Notes under the pieces: generated by a model
The model's input: the letters and a program-made list of their open reading frames with translations, nothing else
Told to the model about the DNA's origin: nothing
Databases searched by the model: none
Program-made: the position numbers and the translations under genes
Source: Candidatus Saccharimonadota bacterium
Lineage (GTDB): Bacteria; Patescibacteriota; Saccharimonadia; Saccharimonadales; Saccharimonadaceae
Reading direction: 5' to 3'
NCBI GenBank assembly: GCA_017652105.1
Contig: JAGCBP010000016.1
Location: 1 to 64,000, forward strand
Length of the DNA stretch: 64,000 bases
Part shown: positions 24,625 to 32,884 of the stretch, piece by piece
Layout: each line of letters starts with the position of its first letter
How positions within the stretch are numbered: the stretch's first letter is position 1

Positions 24625-25020
24625 ATGGCTAAGACAATTTTTGCACATGCATATGAGAAGGGGATTGACATCCAACCTAGAAAAACTAGCATCGTAGCAT
24701 CGCTAGTCAGAGATCGCTATGTGTCAGATGCGATTGTAATTTTGGAAAATACCCCTCGGAAAGCGGCTACGGCTGTGAAAAAGGCTATTGAATCGGCTAA
24801 TGCAAATCTTTTGAACAATTCGAAGGTTTCCATCGATCCAAAAACTATCAGAATCGCCAGAATTTTTGTAACTTCTGGTTCGAGAATGCGTAGATACAAG
24901 CCGGCTTCTCGTGGTCGAGCACTTCCGTTTGAGAAGATTTCGAGTAATATATTCGTCGAGGTCGCCGGCGAAGAAAAAGTAAAGAAGGCTGAAAAGAAGC
25001 CAGAGAAGGAGGAGAAGTAA
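24625..25020 (+). CDS. rplV: 50S ribosomal protein L22
   Basis: 131 residues. VASLVRDRYVSDAIVILENTPRKAA and the C-terminal beta-hairpin region (GSRMRRYKPASRGRA) that lines the exit tunnel are present. A charged tail (VKKAEKKPEKEEK) extends beyond the normal end. Confidence 0.95.
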   Translation: MAKTIFAHAYEKGIDIQPRKTSIVASLVRDRYVSDAIVILENTPRKAATAVKKAIESANANLLNNSKVSIDPKTIRIARIFVTSGSRMRRYKPASRGRALPFEKISSNIFVEVAGEEKVKKAEKKPEKEEK

Positions 25021-25021
25021 T

Positions 25022-25648
25022 ATGGGTCAGAAAGTTAATCCCATCTCTTACCGCCTTCAGGTGAGCCGCGATTGGTCTTCCAAATGGTTTACTAGAAAAG
25101 CCGATTTTAGACGCTGGCTAGTAGAGGATGACAAAATTCGCAAAACTATTGAAGAACGGTTTAAGAGTCGCCCGACTATCGCGCGGGTGAATATTGAGCG
25201 CTCTGCTAACCTTACTACGATCACGATTTTGACTGCTAAAGCAGGTGCAGTGATTGGTAAACAAGGTGCAGGCATCAACGAACTCAAAAAAGAACTAGAA
25301 AAAATCGTAGAAGGTCCAATCAGGATCAATGTAGAAGAAGTGAAAAAGCCAGAACTCAATGCTAAACTCGTGGCAGAGAACATTGGTTTCCAACTTGGCA
25401 AACGGATGAATTTTCGCCGGGCTGTCAAGATGGCACTAGCTTCTACTATGAATGCCGGTGCTAAAGGTGTTCGGATTGAGGTGGCAGGGCGCCTTAACGG
25501 TGCTGAAATGAGCCGCCGCGAGAAATTTATTGAAGGCTCGGTGCCTCTACACACTTTGAGAGCCGATATTGATTTCTATTGTCACCATGCACCAACTATT
25601 GCGGGTATTGTAGGGGTAAAGGTCTGGATTTATAAGGGGGAGAAATAA
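25022..25648 (+). CDS. rpsC: 30S ribosomal protein S3
   Basis: 208 residues. MGQKVNPISYRLQVSRDW opening, KH domain with GAVIGKQGAGINELKKELEK, and the C-terminal domain with GVRIEVAGRLNGAEMSRRE. It lacks the long C-terminal extension of some species. Part of the mRNA entry channel. Confidence 0.97.
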   Translation: MGQKVNPISYRLQVSRDWSSKWFTRKADFRRWLVEDDKIRKTIEERFKSRPTIARVNIERSANLTTITILTAKAGAVIGKQGAGINELKKELEKIVEGPIRINVEEVKKPELNAKLVAENIGFQLGKRMNFRRAVKMALASTMNAGAKGVRIEVAGRLNGAEMSRREKFIEGSVPLHTLRADIDFYCHHAPTIAGIVGVKVWIYKGEK

Positions 25649-25650
25649 TC

Positions 25651-26070
25651 ATGGCTATTCTATTACCTAGAAAAACTGCACATCGTAAAGTCCGCAAGGG
25701 CAAAAACGAGGGTATTGCAACCCGTTGCAATACTGTGGCGTTTGGCGATTTTGGCTTAATGTCGCTAGATAACGAACGGGTGACTTCCAAGCAAATTGAG
25801 GCAGCTCGTCAGGCAATTACGCGTTATATCAAGCGTGGTGGTAAGATTTGGATTCGAATTTTCCCACACACTCCAGTTACCAAGAAACCTCTTGATGTAA
25901 AAATGGGTTCAGGTAAAGGTGAACCACAATTCTTTGTGGCTAAAGTAAAAGCTGGTACCGTGATGTTTGAAATTGCCGATGTGACCGAGGAACAGGCAAG
26001 AGAGGCGCTGAGATTGGCTTCTCATAAATTGCCGGTAAGATGTAAAATAATAAGAAAGGAGGAGTTCTAA
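25651..26070 (+). CDS. rplP: 50S ribosomal protein L16
   Basis: 139 residues. LLPRKTAHRKVRKGKNEG, FGDFGLMSLDNERVTSKQIEAARQAITRY, and GKGEPQFFVAKVKAGTVMFEI match L16. It is followed after one base by rpsQ; the gene normally between them, rpmC (L29), is missing. Confidence 0.96.
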   Translation: MAILLPRKTAHRKVRKGKNEGIATRCNTVAFGDFGLMSLDNERVTSKQIEAARQAITRYIKRGGKIWIRIFPHTPVTKKPLDVKMGSGKGEPQFFVAKVKAGTVMFEIADVTEEQAREALRLASHKLPVRCKIIRKEEF

Positions 26071-26071
26071 A

Positions 26072-26443
26072 ATGGCACATACCTTAATTGGAACCGTAAC
26101 CTCTGATAAGCGCGATAAAACTATTACTGTTTCGATCGTAAGTCGGGAAACTCACCCGCTTTATCGTAAGCAATATACGAAAACTCGTAAATATACCGCT
26201 CACGATGAAAAGAATGAGGCTCATAAGGGTGATCGGGTAGAGATTGCCTCTTGTCGCCCACTCTCCAAGACCAAGGCTTATACTTTGGTAAAGGTAATTG
26301 AGAAGGCACGCGGTGTAGTAGAACTGAAGGAAGATGTGAATACTGTAGTAGAGGAAAAGAAAGTTGGCGCAGATGAGATAGCAAAGGCAAAAGCAGCTGA
26401 GGAAGCCGCTAAAGCTGAAGCTAAAGAAGGGGAGGAAAAATAA
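26072..26443 (+). CDS. rpsQ: 30S ribosomal protein S17 with acidic/Ala-rich tail
   Basis: 123 residues. The core (about 1-85) has [42 protein letters not shown] and [21 protein letters not shown], as in S17. The remaining 38 residues are Lys/Glu/Ala-rich and not part of the usual 80-90-residue protein. Overlaps rplN by one base. Confidence 0.94.
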   Translation: MAHTLIGTVTSDKRDKTITVSIVSRETHPLYRKQYTKTRKYTAHDEKNEAHKGDRVEIASCRPLSKTKAYTLVKVIEKARGVVELKEDVNTVVEEKKVGADEIAKAKAAEEAAKAEAKEGEEK

Positions 26444-26811
26444 TGATACAACAAGAAACTAGATTAAAAGTAGCCGACAACAGTGGCGCTAAAGAGCTCG
26501 GGGTAATCCGGGTGCTTGGCGGCACTCGCGCTCGCTATGCTCATGTAGGTGATATTGTGACTTGCTCGGTCAAGGAAGCCTCTCCTACTGGTGGCGTAAA
26601 GAAAAAGGCCGTGGTCAAAGCGGTAATTGTGAGAACTGTAGCACCAATTCGTAGGCCAGATGGTTCAACTATTCGGTTTGACGAAAACGCAGCTGTACTA
26701 GTAAACGAGGATAAAACTCCGCGTGGTACACGTGTCTTTGGGCCGATTCCTAGGGAACTACGCGACCTCGGATTTAACAAGATTATTAGCCTTGCGCCGG
26801 AGGTACTATAA
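26443..26811 (+). CDS. rplN: 50S ribosomal protein L14
   Basis: 122 residues, full length with no extension. [27 protein letters not shown] and [35 protein letters not shown] are diagnostic. It forms intersubunit bridges and is the docking site for RsfS. Confidence 0.97.
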   Translation: MIQQETRLKVADNSGAKELGVIRVLGGTRARYAHVGDIVTCSVKEASPTGGVKKKAVVKAVIVRTVAPIRRPDGSTIRFDENAAVLVNEDKTPRGTRVFGPIPRELRDLGFNKIISLAPEVL

Positions 26812-27107
26812 TGAAAAGTTTGAAGATAAACGATGAAGTTATGGTGATTTCGGGCGCTCTTAAAGGCACAAAGGCTAAAATCGTTAAGATTGATCGTACT
26901 CGTGGCACAGCTTGCCTTGAGGGTGTAAAAACTGTAGAAAAGCATTTGAAGCGCACTCAGTTTAACCCTAAAGGTGGCAAGAAAACGATTCAGCTAGGCA
27001 TTGATCTATCTAATCTAAAGTTGGTTAAAGCAGCAGAGTACGTGAAGTCGGCTGTGAAAAAAGTTGACAAGAAAGAAGCTAAAAAAGCAAAGAAAGGAGC
27101 TAAGTAA
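26811..27107 (+). CDS. rplX: 50S ribosomal protein L24
   Basis: 98 residues. KOW motif (NDEVMVISGALKGTKAKIVKIDR), then KHLKRTQFNPKGGKKTIQ. The C terminus is a Lys-rich tail (VDKKEAKKAKKGAK). Early 50S assembly initiator. Confidence 0.94.
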   Translation: MKSLKINDEVMVISGALKGTKAKIVKIDRTRGTACLEGVKTVEKHLKRTQFNPKGGKKTIQLGIDLSNLKLVKAAEYVKSAVKKVDKKEAKKAKKGAK

Positions 27108-27715
27108 TGGCGGAAAAGAAAACGGCTGCTACTAAGACCGATAAGTCGGTAGCACAACCACGCCTCAAAGAGCTCTATAATAAAGAACTCAAGGCGAAAC
27201 TACAAAAGGAGCTAGGACTTGAAAATATCAATCAAGTGCCGGAGCTTAAAAAGGTCGTAGTGTCCTGTGGTGTTGGTAAAAAGCGCGAGGATAAGAAGTT
27301 TACTGAGACAGTAGCACTTACTATCGCTAAAATTACCGGTCAGGCTGCTACTTCGAGACTTGCTAAGAAGTCAATTGCTACCTTCAAAATTAGGAAGGGC
27401 ATGGGGGCACCAGTAGGTTATTTGACTACTCTTAGAAACGACAAAATGTACGAATTTGTGGACAGATTGATTAATATCGCACTTCCACACGTAAGGGATT
27501 TTCATGGTGTTTCTAGAAATGCTTTTGATAAGCAAGGTAATTATAATTTGGGGCTCAAAGAGCAGACTGTATTCCCGGAAATTACTTTTGAGGATGCGGC
27601 AGCGCTCCACGGTCTTGAGATAACATTTATTATTAAAAATGGTTCAAAGGAAGGAAGTTATAAATTGCTAGAATCTTTCGGAATGCCGTTTGAAAAGGAG
27701 GCGAACAATGGCTAA
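27107..27715 (+). CDS. rplE: 50S ribosomal protein L5
   Basis: 202 residues. The L5 core begins at about [51 protein letters not shown] and the [27 protein letters not shown] region are conserved. A 17-residue Lys/Thr/Ala N-terminal extension precedes it. It binds 5S rRNA. Its 3' end overlaps rpsN by 8 nt. Confidence 0.96.
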   Translation: MAEKKTAATKTDKSVAQPRLKELYNKELKAKLQKELGLENINQVPELKKVVVSCGVGKKREDKKFTETVALTIAKITGQAATSRLAKKSIATFKIRKGMGAPVGYLTTLRNDKMYEFVDRLINIALPHVRDFHGVSRNAFDKQGNYNLGLKEQTVFPEITFEDAAALHGLEITFIIKNGSKEGSYKLLESFGMPFEKEANNG

Positions 27716-27977
27716 GAAATCTGCAGTACTTCGCGATGAAAAACGGCGCAAAATGTATGAGAAATATAAAGCTAAGCGCGCAGAACTTAAAGCTGCTGGT
27801 GATCTAGAAGGTCTCCAGAAGTTACCAAGGAACGCATCGCCTACCCGGCTGAAAAACCGAGATATGCTAGATGGGCGTCCGAGAGGTTATATGCGCAGAT
27901 TTGGCTTATCTAGAATTAACTTCCGGGAAAAAGCTTCTAAGGGCGAAATCCCAGGTGTAACAAAGAGTAGTTGGTAA
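27708..27977 (+). CDS. rpsN: 30S ribosomal protein S14, zinc-free type
   Basis: 89 residues. The start is [15 protein letters not shown] behind GGAGG; a longer frame upstream lies inside rplE. It is the longer C-minus S14 type without CxxC pairs: [36 protein letters not shown]. Many small-genome bacteria instead use the 61-residue zinc form. Confidence 0.94.
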   Translation: MAKKSAVLRDEKRRKMYEKYKAKRAELKAAGDLEGLQKLPRNASPTRLKNRDMLDGRPRGYMRRFGLSRINFREKASKGEIPGVTKSSW

Positions 27978-27993
27978 GGAGAAAGGAGAAAAT

Positions 27994-28395
27994 ATGTCAT
28001 TACAATCAACAGATCAAATTGCAGACCTTATTACACGTATTCGTAATGCGGTGATGGTAGGGAAGACTGAAGTTCTCGTTCCTACTTCCAAACTAAAAGA
28101 AGCTGTAATCAAACTTTTGGTTAAGAATGGTTACCTTGCTTCCTTTGATATTGTCAAAGCGGAGCCTCGCTCGATGCTTCACATTGTGATTAATGAGCCA
28201 GGTACCGTAGCTAAGGTAAGTGAGATTACGAAGATTTCTAAGCCGGGTCGCCGAGTTTACTCTGCGGCAGCCGAACTTCCAACGGTGAAGTCTGGCCGGG
28301 GGATGATTATCGTTTCTACTTCTAAAGGTTTGATGACCGGAAAAGATGCTAAGAAAAATCATCTTGGTGGTGAAATCCTGATCAAAGTCTGGTAA
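27994..28395 (+). CDS. rpsH: 30S ribosomal protein S8
   Basis: 133 residues. DQIADLITRIRNAVMVGKTEVLVPTSKLKEAVIKLLVKNGY and the C-terminal GRGMIIVSTSKGLMTGKDAKKNHLGGEILIKVW match S8. It is the last gene of this operon; rplF, which usually follows, is found at 43071 after rpoC. A strong terminator follows. Confidence 0.96.
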   Translation: MSLQSTDQIADLITRIRNAVMVGKTEVLVPTSKLKEAVIKLLVKNGYLASFDIVKAEPRSMLHIVINEPGTVAKVSEITKISKPGRRVYSAAAELPTVKSGRGMIIVSTSKGLMTGKDAKKNHLGGEILIKVW

Positions 28396-28423
28396 AAAAA
28401 TAGCCCTTAGGGGCTATTTTTTT
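28394..28423 (+). terminator. Terminator of the ribosomal operon
   Basis: TAGCCC (28401-28406), TTAG loop, GGGCTA (28411-28416), flanked by A7 and T7. It cuts the ancestral S10-spc array after rpsH. Confidence 0.9.
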
Positions 28424-28452
28424 ATGGGGAAAAATGTGTTATAATATATTTT

Positions 28453-30792
28453 ATGGATAGATACGAACCGCTAAAAATTGAAGAAAAATGGCAAAAGATT
28501 TGGGAAGAAACAGAGGCTTTTAAAGTTTCTGAGATTAAAGATAAGCCAAAAATGATGCTAGCCGAGATGTTTCCGTATCCATCGGGGGCGGGGCTACATG
28601 TGGGCCATGTGAGAAATTTCACAATAGTAGATGTCTTAACGCGGTTTTATATGCAACAAGGGTTAAATGTTTTACGACCTTTTGGCTATGATACTTTCGG
28701 ATTGCCTGCAGAAAATTATGCTATCAAAACCGGTACAGCACCGCAAAAAGTAACTCTAGAAAATATTGAGAACTTTCGGAAGCAGGCTAAGAGGCTAGGC
28801 TATGCGATTGATTGGTCGCGCGAGATTAATACTTCCTCGCCGGAGTATTACAAGTGGACCCAGTGGTGCTTTTTGCAGCTTTATAAGAAGGGGTTAGCCT
28901 ATCAAAAAGAGTCTTATCAATGGTGGTGTCCAGAGGACAAAACTGTACTGGCGAATGAGCAGGTAGAAAACGGTAAATGCTGGCGCTGTGGGCACGAAGT
29001 AGAAAAGAAAAAAATGAAGCAGTGGTTCTTTAAGATCACTGAGTATGCGGATGAATTATTAGACGAGATTGATTCGTTGGAGTGGCCAGAGAAAATTAAA
29101 ACCATGCAGAAAAATTGGATTGGGCGATCAGCAGGCGCTTTAATAGAATTTCCAGTAAATTCTCGGGCCGCGTCCGGCCGGCCCGTCGCCACGGGCGGCC
29201 GGCGCTTGTCCTCGTGCTGCCGCACTCCGGATTCCCTCGAATTCACTGGGAATTCTATCACAGTGTTTACTACGCGGCCGGATACAATTAAGGGGGCAAC
29301 GTTTATTGTGCTGGCGCCGGAGTATCAAGGACTTGATTTTATTGTAACAGATGATTGTAAGGACGCGGTAGCTAAATATAAAGCCGATGCCCTTAAAAAA
29401 TCTGAAGTAGAAAGACAAGAGAATAAAGAAAAAACAGGGGTTTTTACGGGCAGTTATGCGATTAATCCGGCCACCAAGGAAAAAATTCCAATCTGGGTGG
29501 CAGATTATGTGTTGGCTGGCTATGGTACAGGTGCGATCATGGCAGTGCCGGCGATGGACGAAAGAGACCGGGAATTTGCAGAAAAGTTTGATTTGCCGAT
29601 AGTTGAAACTGAGCTCGTGGATAGAGACCTTTATGGTACACCTAAAGTGACTTACAAAATGCGCGATTGGTTGATTTCACGGCAGCGGTATTGGGGTTGT
29701 CCAATCCCTATTGCTTATGACAAAGAGGGTAATCCACACCCAATCCCAGAGGACCAATTGCCGGTAATGATTCCAGAGGTAAAAGATTATCAACCAGATG
29801 ATTCTGGACGTTCGGCTTTGGCTAAGGCTAAAGATTGGCTCAAAGTGACAATTGACGGTGAAGAAATGACTAGAGAGACGGATACCTTGGATGGCTACGC
29901 TTGCTCTTCTTGGTATCTTTGGCGATATGCTTCTCCGCATGACAAAGAGCACGCGTGGAACGAAGCAGCGATTAAATACTGGGAGCCGGTAGATTATTAT
30001 GTAGGTGGAGATCATGCTGTAGCACATCTTTTATATGTTCGGTTTTGGTGTAAATTCTTTGCGGACCAAGGGTACTTACCTTTCCGCGAGCCAATTAAGA
30101 GGCTACTTTATAATGGCTACATCAATGCACCGGATGGTAAGAAAATGAGTAAGTCTAAAGGCAATGTAATCGATCCTTTGGATGTAATTAATGATGGGTA
30201 TGGGGCGGATACGCTGAGAACTTACGAGATGTTTATCGGGCCGTATGATATGGATGCGGCGTGGGATCCAAGGAGTGTTGGCGGTGTTTATCGCTTTCTT
30301 AATAGGTGCTATAACTTATTGGCGATGCAAAACCCTGATAAAGTAGACAATTCTATCATCAGAAATAAGACTATCAAGAAAGTAACCGAAGACATCCACA
30401 AATACAACTTCAATACGGCGGTGGCGGCGTTGATGGAGTATGTAAATGAGCTGTATAAAGTAGGGGCGAGCGAGGAAGATTTGGTAGTGCTCGCTAAACT
30501 ATTAAAGCCGTTTGCGCCACATCTTGCATCAGAGATGCTAGAGAGGCTGGGGGCGGATGATGAATGGCCAAAGTGGGACGAAAAATATTTGGTATCAGAC
30601 ATAGTGACAGTGGTGGTACAGATTAATGGTAAATTGAGAGCAAAACTCGAGATGAGTGCGGATGATCTCGAGGATGAAAAGAAAGTAATGGAGGCAGTGC
30701 TTTCTGACAAAAAAGTGCAAAAATATGTTGAAAACGGCATCAAGAAGCAGATTTTTGTCAAAAAAGCTAAACTAGTAAATCTGGTGGTGTAA
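28453..30792 (+). CDS. leuS: Leucyl-tRNA synthetase with in-frame palindromic insertion
   Basis: Class Ia synthetase for tRNA-Leu, 779 residues. HIGH-like HVGH (FPYPSGAGLHVGHVRNF), zinc-knuckle region (WWCPEDKTVLANEQ, CWRCG, with one cysteine of the first pair missing), editing-domain TTRPDT, KMSKS in GKKMSKSKGNVIDP, and a C-terminal anticodon domain. Between FPV and ITVFTTRPDT, where E. coli LeuRS has about 6 residues, there are 33, encoded by a GC-rich palindrome (29144-29257) at the edge of the editing domain. TATAAT ends 7 nt before the start: leaderless. Followed by a methyltransferase gene after 1 nt. Confidence 0.95.
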   Translation: MDRYEPLKIEEKWQKIWEETEAFKVSEIKDKPKMMLAEMFPYPSGAGLHVGHVRNFTIVDVLTRFYMQQGLNVLRPFGYDTFGLPAENYAIKTGTAPQKVTLENIENFRKQAKRLGYAIDWSREINTSSPEYYKWTQWCFLQLYKKGLAYQKESYQWWCPEDKTVLANEQVENGKCWRCGHEVEKKKMKQWFFKITEYADELLDEIDSLEWPEKIKTMQKNWIGRSAGALIEFPVNSRAASGRPVATGGRRLSSCCRTPDSLEFTGNSITVFTTRPDTIKGATFIVLAPEYQGLDFIVTDDCKDAVAKYKADALKKSEVERQENKEKTGVFTGSYAINPATKEKIPIWVADYVLAGYGTGAIMAVPAMDERDREFAEKFDLPIVETELVDRDLYGTPKVTYKMRDWLISRQRYWGCPIPIAYDKEGNPHPIPEDQLPVMIPEVKDYQPDDSGRSALAKAKDWLKVTIDGEEMTRETDTLDGYACSSWYLWRYASPHDKEHAWNEAAIKYWEPVDYYVGGDHAVAHLLYVRFWCKFFADQGYLPFREPIKRLLYNGYINAPDGKKMSKSKGNVIDPLDVINDGYGADTLRTYEMFIGPYDMDAAWDPRSVGGVYRFLNRCYNLLAMQNPDKVDNSIIRNKTIKKVTEDIHKYNFNTAVAALMEYVNELYKVGASEEDLVVLAKLLKPFAPHLASEMLERLGADDEWPKWDEKYLVSDIVTVVVQINGKLRAKLEMSADDLEDEKKVMEAVLSDKKVQKYVENGIKKQIFVKKAKLVNLVV
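29144..29257. repeat. GC-rich palindromic element inserted in leuS
   Basis: 19-bp terminal inverted repeats (29144-29162 and 29239-29257, two mismatches) enclose a GC-rich stretch, visibly richer than leuS on either side. Inside is a hairpin: CCGGCCGGCCCGT (29174-29186), loop CGCC, and its complement with one bulged base (29191-29202), plus a smaller GTGC/GCAC hairpin (29214-29225). Read in frame it gives EFPVNSR...SLEFTGNS. The complementary strand is also open and gives EFPVNSR...REFTGNS. The sequence keeps the leuS frame intact. Confidence 0.8.
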
Positions 30793-30793
30793 A

Positions 30794-31354
30794 ATGCGTA
30801 ACCACCTTTTGTCGCAACATTTTTTGAGAAGCCCGAGGCTAGCTTTGATGTTGATTGGCCATTCTAATATTAAAAAACGAGACCAAGTGGTAGAAATTGG
30901 AGCTGGCTCAGGAGTGATTACAACAGCGCTTGCTAAAAAAGCGGCCAAGGTAATTGCGGTAGAATCGGATGCAAAAACTGCTGAAAAATTGAGAAAAAAT
31001 TTAAAAAAAGCTGGAATTTCTAATGTAGAAGTGGTGGAACAAGATTTTTTGGATTACAATTTGCCGAGTGAAAATTATAAAGTGTTTGCCAATCCGCCGT
31101 TTCATCTAAGTTCAAAGATTGTGCATAAACTGATTGAGGCGAAAAATCCACCAGAGGCTTTTTATTTGATTTTGCAAAAGCAGTTTGCTTTGAAACTTTT
31201 AAATACAGATAGGCATTACACTTCTCAGCTTGGACTGCAACTGATCCAGAGTTATCGGACTAAAATTCGGTATCCGATGAAACCGACAGATTTTACACCA
31301 CCGCCAGCGGTACCAACGGTTTTGTTTGAGGCGGTAAAGATAGGAGACGAGTAA
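30794..31354 (+). CDS. Erm/RsmA-family rRNA adenine N6-methyltransferase paralogue
   Basis: 186 residues, shorter than RsmA. SQHFLRSPRLA at the start, SAM motif VVEIGAGSGVITTAL, acidic VIAVESD, and the catalytic motif NPPFHLSS (NPPF, closer to the NIPF of Erm than the NIPY of RsmA), followed by PTDFTPPPAVPTVLF. The genuine RsmA is at 10728, so this second copy probably modifies a different adenine, possibly in 23S rRNA. Macrolide tolerance would be speculation. It lies between leuS and a SpoU methyltransferase, overlapping the latter by one base. Confidence 0.75.
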   Translation: MRNHLLSQHFLRSPRLALMLIGHSNIKKRDQVVEIGAGSGVITTALAKKAAKVIAVESDAKTAEKLRKNLKKAGISNVEVVEQDFLDYNLPSENYKVFANPPFHLSSKIVHKLIEAKNPPEAFYLILQKQFALKLLNTDRHYTSQLGLQLIQSYRTKIRYPMKPTDFTPPPAVPTVLFEAVKIGDE

Positions 31355-31854
31355 TGGAAGTGGTTTTGGTTTTGCATAATATTAGATCTTGCTACAATGT
31401 GGGAGCGATTCTTAGAACCGCCGAGGGCTTAGGGGTGAAACGAGTTTATCTGTCTGGTTATACACCGAGAGTACACGATGAAAATTTAGTGCCGCATTTA
31501 AGAGAAAAAATTGACCACGAAATTCACAAAACTGCACTGGGAGCGGAGGATTTGGTGAAGGTGATATCAGAGGATGATATCAAGACTATGATTGTGAAAT
31601 GCCGGACTGATGGTTGGCAAATCGTGGGTTTAGAGAATAACATAAAAGGTAATATTTGTCAACTAGATGATCCAAATTTGAAGGAAAAATTGGGCGACAG
31701 AGTTATTTTGATATTAGGTGAAGAGGTTGGCGGAATTGATCCAGAGCTGCATAATCTAATTAATGAGTTTTTGGAAATTCCGATGCGAGGTAAGAAGGAA
31801 TCTTTCAATGTGTCGGTGGCGACTGGGATTGCCTTGTTTGGGCTTTTATATTAA
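31354..31854 (+). CDS. SpoU/TrmH-family RNA 2'-O-methyltransferase
   Basis: 166 residues. It is a SPOUT fold with NIRSCYNVGAILRTAEGLGVKRVYLSGYTP, VILILGEEVGGIDPEL and IPMRGKKESFNVSVATGIALFGLLY, corresponding to SpoU motifs 1-3. It methylates a ribose in tRNA or rRNA; the target cannot be told from sequence. It lacks an N-terminal RNA-binding extension. Co-transcribed with the adenine methyltransferase upstream. Confidence 0.88.
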   Translation: MEVVLVLHNIRSCYNVGAILRTAEGLGVKRVYLSGYTPRVHDENLVPHLREKIDHEIHKTALGAEDLVKVISEDDIKTMIVKCRTDGWQIVGLENNIKGNICQLDDPNLKEKLGDRVILILGEEVGGIDPELHNLINEFLEIPMRGKKESFNVSVATGIALFGLLY

Positions 31855-31872
31855 TTTTGTTATAATAAAAAC

Positions 31873-32088
31873 ATGATAAAAGTATATACAACTCCGACTT
31901 GTGTGTATTGCCATGCGCTGATGGATTGGCTAGATGGTATGGGGGTGGAATATAAAGAAATGGATGCTACCAAAGAATCAGATATTGCGACAGTGCCGGT
32001 AACCGAAATTAACGGAGAACGGATTGTGGGGTTTGACCGCCCGGCGATTAAGCGTGCTCTGAAAAACCTTGCAGAAAAGCAAAAATAG
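31873..32088 (+). CDS. Glutaredoxin/NrdH-like redoxin
   Basis: 71 residues, a minimal thioredoxin fold with active site CVYC (residues 10-13) and the cis-Pro segment ATVPVTEING, then GFDRPAIKRAL. It is probably a dithiol electron carrier for cytosolic reductases. TATAAT (31861-31866) ends 6 nt before the start codon: leaderless, with no Shine-Dalgarno sequence. Confidence 0.85.
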   Translation: MIKVYTTPTCVYCHALMDWLDGMGVEYKEMDATKESDIATVPVTEINGERIVGFDRPAIKRALKNLAEKQK

Positions 32089-32128
32089 TGGTAAAATGGT
32101 CTAAATTATATATCAATAAAGGAGCAAA

Positions 32129-32299
32129 ATGCCTGAACCTAAAAAACAGAGTAGCCCGCGGAAGACTGGACTTCGAAGAAGTCACCTTCGCCTCAAGCTG
32201 GCTCGTAAAGTTAACAAAACATCTCCGGTGAAGGTCTTTGAAACCAAGAAAAAGACCCCAAATTTGAAGGTGAAAACCGTAAAGGAGAAAAAGAAATAG
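32129..32299 (+). CDS. rpmF: 50S ribosomal protein L32, cysteine-free
   Basis: 56 residues, beginning MPEPKKQSSPRKTGLRRSHL, which aligns with the L32 start (PKKxTSxxRRDMRRAHLKL). The C-terminal zinc knuckle of typical L32 is missing; there is no cysteine, and the tail is Lys-rich. AAAGGAG is well placed before the start, and TAAAAT at 32092-32097 is the likely -10. It lies 3 nt before nusB, probably in one operon with nusB, the Nudix gene and rnc. Confidence 0.8.
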   Translation: MPEPKKQSSPRKTGLRRSHLRLKLARKVNKTSPVKVFETKKKTPNLKVKTVKEKKK

Positions 32300-32302
32300 C
32301 AT

Positions 32303-32884
32303 ATGGCAAGTAATCGACATTTAGGTAGAGTTATTGTTCTGCAGAGTTTGTATGAATATGAATGCAGAACCCTCGCAAAAGACCCAGAAGTCGAACTTGA
32401 TGCGATCATTGCGAAGAACATTGAACCGTACGAAGGAACTTTGGGTGATACAGAGTTTGTCTATGATCTTACACATAAAGTAGTAGATAATTTTGAAACT
32501 CTAGATGCTACCCTCGCTCCAATGGCGCCAGAATGGCCAATTTCGGCAATTTCGGCGATAGACAGAAATGTACTTCGGATGGGGTTATACGAACTTTCGG
32601 AATGTCAAGATACGGTACCACCGAAAGTGGCAATTAATGAAGCAGTAGAGCTAGCTAAAGCATTTGGCTCGGACTCATCATCTCGTTTTGTGAACGGGGT
32701 GCTCGGGACAGCCTTTAAAAAGCTCGGAATCGTGGTAGAAGAAAACGATGAATCAAAACGAACCAATAAGAAGAACACCGAAGGCACCAACACCGGCAAG
32801 TCCGGCAAGAAGGATGGTGCGGACGCAGTCCGTGATGCTAAAGCCTCAGACAGCGAGGCCACAGCGGACGGTGCAAAGGCCTAA
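32303..32884 (+). CDS. nusB: Transcription antitermination factor NusB with disordered tail
   Basis: 193 residues. The NusB helical core (about 1-143) is recognisable from SNRHLGRVIVLQSLYEYE, SAIDRNVLRMGLYEL, and PPKVAINEAVELAKAFGSDSSSRFVNGVLG. It acts with S10 in rRNA antitermination. The last 50 residues are polar and low-complexity (Lys/Gly/Ala/Asp). That tail is encoded in a region also read in another frame as the N terminus of the Nudix gene. Confidence 0.92.
   Translation: MASNRHLGRVIVLQSLYEYECRTLAKDPEVELDAIIAKNIEPYEGTLGDTEFVYDLTHKVVDNFETLDATLAPMAPEWPISAISAIDRNVLRMGLYELSECQDTVPPKVAINEAVELAKAFGSDSSSRFVNGVLGTAFKKLGIVVEENDESKRTNKKNTEGTNTGKSGKKDGADAVRDAKASDSEATADGAKA

Noticed and set aside
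29100-29300. leuS insertion as a frame error or contamination
   Set aside because: The frame is maintained on both sides, the block has perfect internal symmetry, and flanking LeuRS motifs continue normally; a read-level check would still be useful.
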